A stretch of DNA of 64,000 bases from contig CAVPAX010000009.1 in NCBI GenBank assembly GCA_963701715.1, positions 1 through 64,000 of the forward strand, read 5' to 3'. Positions 17,677 to 24,027 of this stretch are shown in pieces. The notes under the pieces were generated by a model. The model was not told the origin of the DNA. It searched no databases and saw only the letters and a program-made list of their open reading frames with translations. Within the stretch, counting starts at the first letter, position 1. Each line of letters opens with the position of its first letter. Position numbers and translations under genes: made by a program. This DNA comes from Methylotenera_A sp963701715 (GTDB taxonomy: Bacteria; Pseudomonadota; Gammaproteobacteria; Burkholderiales; Methylophilaceae).

Positions 17677-18560
17677 ACTACATCACCTCCTGTCCGGCTT
17701 GTGGAACGCAATTTTTGCTTAATAAAGAACATCTAAAAGCACGTCGCGGCAAGGTACAGTGCGGTCACTGCGAACATATTTTCAACGCAAAAAATCGTCT
17801 TACCGAAATTTCTGATGAAATTCATAGTCCGGCGGAATACAACGCAAGTCTTGAAGTACAGGCTCAGGATGAGAAACCAATCAGCGAAGTTTTAAATGTA
17901 GTATTGGAATCTGTTCCAAATTTAGAGAATTTAGAATCAAGCCATGAAGCCAGCAATCCATACATTAGCGAAACTATTATTAAATCTGATTCGGGAGTTT
18001 CTGAAAATTACATCGCTGATCAAATACAAACACCAATTACGATTGAAGATTTAACTGTTAATCCAAAATTTCACAAACCAAAAACAAAATTAAATATATG
18101 GATGATGACGTCAAGTTTATTGTTGGCTGTATTAGCAGGTATACAACTCATTTATTTTTCACGCAGTAAAATTGCCGCTGATTATCCGCAATTCAAGCCC
18201 TACTTAGTTCAAGCTTGTGTAGCGCTTAACTGTAAAGTTGATTTACCAAAAAACCTAGATTTGCTCACCATCGATGATTCTGATATGCAAGAAGACGAGC
18301 AATATAAGGATGTGATTCGATTTTCCAGTTTACTTATTAATAATGCAAGCTATCCTCAAGCCTATCCTAATATCGAACTTACGCTTACCGATACATCGGA
18401 GCAGCCTGTCTTAAGAAGGCTCATCAAACCAAGCGACTATTTAGCAGCCAATACCCATGTTGCTTCTGGCATAGAGTCACGTGAAGAGGTGCGTATCAAC
18501 CTTGCCATCAGCGTGAAAGAGATTGCCGTCGCAGGCTATCGAGTTTTACTCGTCTACTAG
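17673..18560 (+). CDS. Zinc-ribbon DUF3426 membrane protein
   Basis: A 295-residue protein whose start overlaps the prmA stop. Residues 1-40 are an MJ0042-type zinc ribbon (CPACGTQF and CGHCEHIF). A long acidic, low-complexity linker follows to ~140, then one membrane helix (~143-162), then a DUF3426 domain (LVQACVALNCKVDLP ... YPQAYPNIELTLTD). The predicted topology is a cytosolic ribbon with the C-terminal domain in the periplasm. The family is common next to prmA in betaproteobacteria and has no established function. Confidence 0.88.
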   Translation: MNYITSCPACGTQFLLNKEHLKARRGKVQCGHCEHIFNAKNRLTEISDEIHSPAEYNASLEVQAQDEKPISEVLNVVLESVPNLENLESSHEASNPYISETIIKSDSGVSENYIADQIQTPITIEDLTVNPKFHKPKTKLNIWMMTSSLLLAVLAGIQLIYFSRSKIAADYPQFKPYLVQACVALNCKVDLPKNLDLLTIDDSDMQEDEQYKDVIRFSSLLINNASYPQAYPNIELTLTDTSEQPVLRRLIKPSDYLAANTHVASGIESREEVRINLAISVKEIAVAGYRVLLVY

Positions 18561-18683
18561 TTTTCTAATGATTTTCATTAGTTGTTTTTAATAACATCAC
18601 ATAAGCTTTACTTTCAACCAATCTGTAATATATCAATCATAGATTGCGTAGTTAATTTTGATTAACCTTTTAGGAGATTCACC

Positions 18684-18755
18684 ATGTGGACAAAACCAGC
18701 TGCTACTGAAATGCGTTTCGGTTTCGAAGTAACAATGTACGTAATGAATAAATAG
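18684..18755 (+). CDS. pqqA: PqqA precursor peptide of the PQQ cofactor
   Basis: A 23-residue peptide starting MWTKPAATEMRFGFEV and ending in MNK. The glutamate and tyrosine that are fused to make pyrroloquinoline quinone are E15 and Y19 in EVTMY. A good ribosome site (AGGAG) precedes the ATG by eight bases. No pqqB, C, D or E follows: a strong hairpin terminator lies 20 bases downstream and oxyR faces the other way. So this is a stand-alone pqqA, cut off from the maturation genes. It may be an extra copy or a highly expressed peptide source. PQQ serves methanol dehydrogenases, which fits a methylotroph. Confidence 0.93.
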   Translation: MWTKPAATEMRFGFEVTMYVMNK

Positions 18756-18775
18756 TTTCAAACAAGTAATACTAA

Positions 18776-18816
18776 GGGTAATAAAAAAGGCGCACTAGGC
18801 GCCTTTTTTATTACCC
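18776..18816. terminator. Bidirectional terminator between pqqA and oxyR
   Basis: A perfect inverted repeat: 18-base arms (GGGTAATAAAAAAGGCGC and its complement) around the 5-base loop ACTAG. The GC core is flanked by A6 and T6, so it can terminate transcription from both pqqA (+) and oxyR (-), which converge here. Confidence 0.9.
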
Positions 18817-18824
18817 ACAATTTA

Positions 18825-19727
18825 TTAACTTACAATTTTCATATAGTCTGAATTAATAGCTTTAATCGCTTCCGCTATCTTTTCTATCGCCTCTAACCTC
18901 ACAAAGCTCTTACGCCAAGCAATCGCAATACGTCTCACCGGCGCAGGTTTTACAAATGGGATCACTTTAATCAACGGGTTGTGATAACGCTCAGCCGTAG
19001 CCGAACATGGCAATACGGTAATCCCCAAATTTGATGCCACCATATTGCGTATCGTTTCCAATGAATTGCCCTGCAAAACTTCACCTTTGCGCGAAAGTTC
19101 CGGGCACGCCTGCGTGACCTGGTTACTAAAGCAATGACCAGTATTTAATAACAATACTTTTTCATCCGCTAACTCTTCCGGTTTAATATGTTTACGGTGT
19201 GCCCAATGATGGTTGCAAGGCACAACAACATCAAACTCTTCATCGTACAAAGCACGATACTGCAGGCCCGGCACATCGAATGGCAACGCGATAATCGCTG
19301 CATCAATCACGCCGTTGCGCAGCTGTGTTTCTAAATTCGCCGTTAGATTCTCCTCTATTTCTAACGGCATATCGGGCGCGCTCTTGCGCAATATCGGGAT
19401 AATTTCCGGCAAGAGATATGGGCCCACAGAATGAATCATGCCCAGCTTTAACGCACCTACCAACTGATTTTTACCCAGCTCGGCCAGCTGTTTAATTCGT
19501 GCAGTTTCTTCCAGCACTTTCGATGCCTGCTCAACTATTTTCTCACCGATTTCTGTCATTGTGACATCGGTACGGCTACGCTCAAAAATAATGATATTCA
19601 GCTCTTCTTCAAGTTTTTTAATCGCCAAGCTAAGTGCAGGCTGGCTGACAAAGCACTTTTCAGCCGCACGCCGGAAATTGCGCTCCTGCGCCACCGCTAC
19701 GATAAATCTCAATTCTGTCAGGCTCAT
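18825..19727 (-). CDS. oxyR: OxyR hydrogen-peroxide sensor, LysR family
   Basis: A 300-residue LysR-type activator. The helix-turn-helix is at ~18-37 (FRRAAEKCFVSQPALSLAIK). The two redox cysteines are C199 (GHCFSNQ) and C208 (QACPEL), with the same numbering and spacing as in E. coli OxyR. The ATG at 19,727 gives the family N-terminus MSLTELRFIVAVAQ; a longer frame to 19,802 would add 25 unlikely residues. It is divergent from katG, its classic target. A 21-base inverted repeat lies 37 bases upstream of its start. Confidence 0.95.
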   Translation of the reverse strand: MSLTELRFIVAVAQERNFRRAAEKCFVSQPALSLAIKKLEEELNIIIFERSRTDVTMTEIGEKIVEQASKVLEETARIKQLAELGKNQLVGALKLGMIHSVGPYLLPEIIPILRKSAPDMPLEIEENLTANLETQLRNGVIDAAIIALPFDVPGLQYRALYDEEFDVVVPCNHHWAHRKHIKPEELADEKVLLLNTGHCFSNQVTQACPELSRKGEVLQGNSLETIRNMVASNLGITVLPCSATAERYHNPLIKVIPFVKPAPVRRIAIAWRKSFVRLEAIEKIAEAIKAINSDYMKIVS

Positions 19728-19763
19728 ATGAATAAATAGCTCATAAATTACGTATATCATACA

Positions 19764-19784
19764 TTGATAAATATTATTTATCAA
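19764..19784. promoter_or_regulatory. Inverted repeat upstream of oxyR, possible operator
   Basis: TTGATAAAT and ATTTATCAA form perfect 9-base arms around ATT, in the divergent oxyR-katG region. It contains the T-N11-A pattern typical of LysR sites, so autoregulation by OxyR is possible. It does not clearly match the longer four-part OxyR consensus. Confidence 0.4.
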
Positions 19785-19874
19785 CAATATCAGAACATAC
19801 AATTATACAAATCGAATTATGCACTCTAGAATGCACGTCATGCATCAAAAATGATGACGGTTTAGGAGACCAGC

Positions 19875-19952
19875 ATGCTTAACACTATGTTTGAAACCGC
19901 TAGCCAAATACTCATTGAGTTGCTGGCTGACTACGTTTGGAATTTTTATTAG
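19875..19952 (+). CDS. Small ORF (25 residues) upstream of katG
   Basis: An ATG eight bases after a good ribosome site (AGGAG) opens a 25-residue frame. It has a hydrophobic middle (SQILIELLADYVW) and no charged residues except three acidic ones. It lies between oxyR and katG, followed after 18 bases by a second small ORF with its own ribosome site. I do not recognise the sequence. It could be a small membrane peptide or a leader that couples translation into katG. Evidence is limited to start signal, spacing and position. Confidence 0.4.
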   Translation: MLNTMFETASQILIELLADYVWNFY

Positions 19953-19970
19953 CTACTAATGGAGAAATCT

Positions 19971-20036
19971 ATGACAATTAAATCAAAAGAACAGTTATCT
20001 ACTTTAAGGAGAAAGGATCTTTACCATGGAAAATAA
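19971..20036 (+). CDS. Small ORF (21 residues) overlapping the katG start
   Basis: An ATG follows GGAG by six bases and reads 21 residues (MTIKSKEQLSTLRRKDLYHG plus one lysine), rich in lysine and arginine. Its stop falls 11 bases inside katG in a different frame, so ribosomes on it would cross the katG ribosome site (AAGGAG, ~20,007-20,012) and end just past the katG ATG. That geometry is typical of translational coupling. No known peptide is recognised. Confidence 0.4.
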   Translation: MTIKSKEQLSTLRRKDLYHGK

Positions 20037-22199
20037 ACCATCGACTTCAACTGGGAAATGTCCAGTGATGCACGGCGGCAATACCGCAGCGGGAAATTCA
20101 AATATGGAGTGGTGGCCTAAAGCTCTGAACTTTGACATTCTGCATCAGCACGATACCAAGACCAATCCGCTTGGAGCAGACTTCAATTATCGGGAAGAGG
20201 TCAAGAAGCTCGATTTCGCAGCCCTCAAGAAAGACCTTCATGCCCTGATGACTGACAGCCAAGATTGGTGGCCAGCAGATTGGGGTCACTATGGTGGCTT
20301 GATGATTCGTATGGCTTGGCATGCGGCCGGTACCTATCGTACCGCCGACGGTCGTGGCGGTGCCGGCACTGGTAACCAGCGCTTCGCTCCGCTCAATTCC
20401 TGGCCAGACAACGCCAATCTGGACAAAGCGCGCCGCTTGCTCTGGCCGATTAAGAAGAAATATGGCAACAAAATCAGTTGGGCTGATCTGATCATCCTCG
20501 CTGGCAATATCGCCTATGAGTCCATGGGCCTCAAGACCTTTGGCTTCGGCTTTGGTCGCGAGGATATCTGGCATCCTGAAAAAGACATTTACTGGGGTTC
20601 AGAAAAAGAATGGCTGGCGCCAAGTGATAATCCCAACAGCCGCTACTCCGGCGAGCGGGATCTGGATAACCCGCTGGCAGCTGTGATGATGGGACTGATC
20701 TATGTCAACCCGGAAGGCGTGGATGGCAAGCCCGACCCGCTAAAAACTGCCAAGGATGTGCGCGTGACCTTTGCCCGCATGGCGATGAACGACGAAGAAA
20801 CGGTCGCACTGGCCGCCGGCGGCCACACCGTGGGCAAATGCCACGGTAACGGCAGCGCAGCCAATCTAGGCCCTGCACCAGAAGGTGCTGATTTGGAAGA
20901 GCAAGGCTTAGGCTGGATGAACCACACCAGCCGCGGCATTGGCCGCGACACTGTGACCAGCGGCATCGAGGGCGCCTGGACTACCCATCCGACCAAATGG
21001 GACAACGGCTACTTCGACCTCTTACTAGGATACGATTGGTGGCTGCAAAAGTCCCCAGCCGGGGCTTGGCAGTGGGAGCCAGTCAATATCAGGGAAGAAG
21101 ACATGCCTGTCGATGTAGAAGATCCATCGATTCGCCGCAAGCCGATCATGACCGATGCCGACATGGCGTTCAAGTTCGACCCCGAGTATCGCAAGATTGC
21201 GGAACGGTTCCACAAGGATCCGGCCTACTTCACCGAAGTCTTCGCCCGCGCCTGGTTTAAGCTGACTCATCGCGACATGGGGCCGAAAACCCGTTACATC
21301 GGCCCGGACGTGCCGAAGGAAGACCTGATCTGGCAGGATCCGGTGCCCGCAGGCCGCAAGGACTATGACGTTGCAGCGGTCAAAACGAAGATTGCGGCGA
21401 GCGGCCTCAGCATCAGCGACATGGTTGCCACCGCATGGGATAGCGCACGCACCTTCCGCGGCTCTGACATGCGCGGCGGCGCCAACGGAGCACGCATTCG
21501 CTTAGCCCCACAGAAGGACTGGGAAGGTAACGAGCCTGCCCGCCTAAGCAAGGTATTGGCGGTGTTGGAAAAAATCGCTGCCGAAAGCGGCGCAAGCGTA
21601 GCGGATGTCATCGTGCTGGCCGGTAACGTCGGTATCGAGCAGGCAGCCAAGGCTGGTGGCTTTGCAGTAACCGTGCCGTTTGCTCCGGGACGTGGCGACG
21701 CCAACAGGCACAAACCGACGTCGAGTCGTTCGAAGTGCTGGAACCTTTGGCAGATGGTTTCCGCAACTGGCTGAAGAAGGACTATGTCGTCACTGCCGAA
21801 GAGTTGCTATTGGATCGCACTCAACTGTTGGGTCTAACTGCGTGTGAAATGACTGCACTGGTCGGCGGCATGCGTGTTATCGGCACTAACCATGGTGGCA
21901 CAAAACATGGTGTGTTCACCGATCAGGTCGGTGCGCTGACCAACGACTTCTTCGTCAACCTGACTGACATGGCCTATACCTGGAAGCCAACAGGCAGTAA
22001 CCTTTATGAAATCCGTTGCCGCAAGACTGGCACAGTGAAGTGGACAGCAACTAGAGCTGATCTGGTATTTGGTTCAAACTCTATCCTTCGTTCTTATGCT
22101 GAAGTTTATGCACAAGATGACTCAAAGGAAAAGTTTGTCAAAGACTTTGTTGCTGCATGGACGAAAGTGATGAATGCAGATCGTTTTGATTTGAAATAA
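20026..22199 (+). CDS. katG: Catalase-peroxidase KatG, broken by a one-base frameshift
   Basis: KatG destroys hydrogen peroxide with heme b. The distal site R95-W98-H99 is seen in RMAWHAAGTYR, the covalent-adduct tyrosine in LIYVNPEG, and the proximal histidine in GGHTVGKCHG. The duplicated C-terminal domain is also present. Near 21,698-21,703 the frame shifts: the first frame ends at 21,774, whereas QTDVESFEVLEPLADGFRNW continues in the frame that ends at 22,199. One missing C (GCCCAA to GCCAA) restores a protein of ~724 residues. Most of the gene is visibly more GC-rich than its neighbours, but the last ~200 bases are not. Divergent OxyR probably regulates it. Confidence 0.92.
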
Positions 22200-22212
22200 T
22201 CATTGCTGAACT

Positions 22213-22251
22213 AAACGGATGCTTTGGATAACCCGAGCATCCGTTTTTTTA
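22213..22251 (+). terminator. Rho-independent terminator after katG
   Basis: AAACGGATGCT pairs with AGCATCCGTTT across a 12-base loop and is followed by a T-run, 14 bases after the katG stop. Confidence 0.88.
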
Positions 22252-22304
22252 TTATCGCATTAGGAGTAAGCTAACTCATGTTTAGCTAATTTAAGGAATT
22301 GCAG

Positions 22305-22469
22305 ATGAAAACCTGGATATGCGTAGTATGCGGTTTGATTTATGAAGAAGAAAAAGGCTGGCCGGAAGACGGTATTCCGCCCGGTACGCGTTGGGAAGAT
22401 GTGCCTGCAGACTGGAAATGCCCGGAATGCGGCGCGAGTAAAGCCGAATTTGAAATGGTAGAGTTTTAA
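22305..22469 (+). CDS. Rubredoxin
   Basis: A 54-residue rubredoxin. The single iron is held by C6 and C9 (CVVCG) and C39 and C42 (CPECG). The conserved aromatic residues W4, Y13, W19 and W37 and the GWPEDGIPPGT loop are present. AAGGAATT lies before the ATG. It is an electron carrier whose partners (for example an alkane hydroxylase or rubrerythrin/oxygen-defence enzymes) are not in the window; the neighbour katG suggests oxidative stress, by inference only. A hairpin terminator follows at 22,511. A decayed copy of its last ~14 codons and 3' region is found at 23,265. Confidence 0.95.
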   Translation: MKTWICVVCGLIYEEEKGWPEDGIPPGTRWEDVPADWKCPECGASKAEFEMVEF

Positions 22470-22509
22470 GACTTTTTTAATTTAAAACAATTAAATTAAA
22501 CATAAACAC

Positions 22510-22555
22510 ATGCCCTAAAGCCAATATCCATGCGGCTCACAGGGCATTGTTTTTA
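22510..22555 (+). repeat. Dispersed hairpin, copy 1 (after rubredoxin)
   Basis: ATGCCCT at the left pairs with AGGGCAT at the right, and the loop holds CAATATCCATGCGG. A TTGTTTTT tail makes it a plausible terminator for rubredoxin. The same element occurs at 23,360 (same orientation) and 49,781 (opposite orientation), with the loop core CCGCATGGATATTG conserved in all three. Confidence 0.75.
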
Positions 22556-22568
22556 GGTTTTATTTGGC

Positions 22569-23196
22569 TTAAAAGTGAAACATCGCCAGCGCTGCTTTGC
22601 CAAAATACCACAGCATAAAAAAGAACGCGCCGAAATAAACGACGGTAAAGATGAGCCAGAAAAACGCGATGTAAAACATCAAGCCATCATCTTCCAGCTC
22701 GCCAATGCAATAAAACAATATCGCCAAGCCCGGCAGCATATTGTTAAACGGTAATACGCCGAATGGAATGGCCATCAATCCGCCGCCTGCCAATAATATA
22801 AAGCCGCCGATTTTTTGCCCGCGCTTACCGTTGACCAATGACAAATGGCGCGGCTTAGTAAACTTTCTGCAAAAGCCCTAGAATTTTAAGGCAAACGTTG
22901 ACCAGAATTTGCCATGTATGCTCAGAAAACTCCAGCGTGCGTAATTTTTCTGGCAATACGGGTGATTCATGGCCATGAAACAATTGCCAGCCCAGGGTTG
23001 CAAAAGCAATGCCGCCTAGCACCGTTATTGGCCCCAGCGGCAAAGGCTGCAAAAATGGCAACACCAAGATAATCGCAATAAACGCATAACCCGCCTCATC
23101 CAAAGTATCCAGCGCCTCGCCTAAAGTGAGCGGCTTATGCTTGGATTGCTCGGCAAACTGCTGCAAAGTTTTAACCAGCGTATCGTAATCACACAT
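22569..23196 (-). pseudogene. exoD: ExoD family membrane protein, one-base frameshift
   Basis: The first frame (23,196-22,855) gives the ExoD N-terminal half: LTLGEALDTLDEAGYAFIAI, LVLPFLQPLPLGPITVLGG, then a helical linker to ILGLLQKV. The second frame continues TKPRHLSLVNGKRGQKIGGF and the C-terminal membrane helices (LPGLAILFYCIGELEDDGLM) to 22,569. One extra T in GTTTACT at about 22,858-22,862 accounts for the break, and the joined protein has the normal ExoD length (~208 residues). ExoD proteins affect exopolysaccharide production in rhizobia and are otherwise ill-defined. Whether the break is real or a sequencing error is unknown; other breaks nearby favour error. Confidence 0.82.
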
Positions 23197-23264
23197 GAAA
23201 TAAACAACCTTAATAATTTGAATGACTATCGCCTAGATGATTAGGCCGTGCGATGACATGTTGT

Positions 23265-23398
23265 GGAATTGGTACCGCGCAGCGGGCAAAGCTGAATTTG
23301 AAGATGGGTGCGTTTTAAAACTTTTTTAATTTAAAACAGCTCAATTAAAAATAACACAGATGCCCTGCAAGGCAATATCCATGCGGGTCGCAGAGCGT
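23265..23398 (+). repeat. Degenerate duplicate of the rubredoxin tail and 3' region
   Basis: This stretch repeats the end of rubredoxin and what follows it (22,428-22,550): GCAAAGCTGAATTTGAA, the stop region TTTTAAAAC, then CTTTTTTAATTTAAAAC and the hairpin element (copy 2, 23,360-23,398, TGCCCTGC pairing with GCAGAGC with one mismatch). The coding part is decayed and lacks the cysteine loops. The two copies flank exoD in the same orientation, so a past duplication or recombination is likely. Confidence 0.72.
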
Positions 23399-23412
23399 AT
23401 TTTAAGAGTTTT

Positions 23413-23491
23413 GTAGGACGCATTAGTGAAACGTAATGCGCGCATGAGCATGTTTTTTTCAGCGGAATACGCTTTGCTATTCCGCCCTACG
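23413..23491. repeat. REP-like palindromes
   Basis: Two adjacent imperfect palindromes: GTAGGACGCATTAGTGAAAC followed by GTAATGCG, and GCGGAATACGCTTTGCTATT followed by CCGC and CCTAC. The second, read on the minus strand, is the widespread intergenic form GTAGGGCGGAATAGC with its inverted partner. The 311-base gap between exoD and the next gene holds only these and the duplicated rubredoxin tail. Confidence 0.65.
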
Positions 23492-23507
23492 TAAGTTTGG
23501 TCTTCAA

Positions 23508-24022
23508 TCAGTTTTCACCTAGTTTTTGTAGAGCAGTCTCGATAGACGGAAGAAAACTCTTGTAAATTCCCGCGGCTGTCTTGCTATGAGGCGCTTTAAT
23601 AAATATGTAACCTGGCTTATCGTATGATGGATCATGTCCGGACGAAAGCAGTCTGAGGCGAGTTGGAAGTTCGTCTACTAGAGTATATGCCTTAATAACA
23701 GCTGATACCTCTTCCGCTGATAGTAGGCCAAGTTTTCCAAATAAAATTTTTATAGATATTGGTATACGTTTCTACTGGAAAGAACGCATCACTTTCTTCT
23801 AGATCGGATACAGATTTATCGGAAAATGACCTTCGAACTAATTCCATGTTCTGCACGCAGTGCAGTTTTTAACACCTCGCGGTCATGCTTGACGCTTCGC
23901 TCATGTTGCTCTCGTGATAAATGAGAGGTCATTCGCAAGGTATAGATTACGCCTGAAAAACCTAGCACTCCAACAATAAGCGTTTGAAAGTCTTTCGCAA
24001 CTTGATATATACAATCTAACAC
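23508..24022 (-). pseudogene. Small membrane protein of unknown function, two frameshifts
   Basis: The frame from 24,022 (GTG) reads a membrane helix (TLIVGVLGFSGVIYTL), then a basic stretch REQHERSVKHDREVLKTALR. At ~23,843-23,852 it passes to the next frame (ELVRRSFSDKSVSDLEESDA, VETYTNIYK). At ~23,741-23,756 it passes to a third (ILFGKLGLLSAEEVSAVIKA to the stop at 23,508). Each change fits one extra base. The joined protein would be ~170 residues with one N-terminal membrane helix. I recognise the general type, a one-helix protein with an ALRAEL-like motif, but no function. It starts five bases after the gyrB stop, so it is probably cotranscribed. Confidence 0.6.
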
Positions 24023-24027
24023 CTTTT

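Noticed and set aside
19875..19952. Small ORF before katG as a second PqqA-like peptide
   Set aside because: It has glutamate and tyrosine but spaced E-x4-Y instead of E-x3-Y, and lacks the other PqqA features.
20700..21005. Minus-strand open frames inside katG
   Set aside because: They are frame shadows of a GC-rich gene, with no ribosome sites or recognisable domains.
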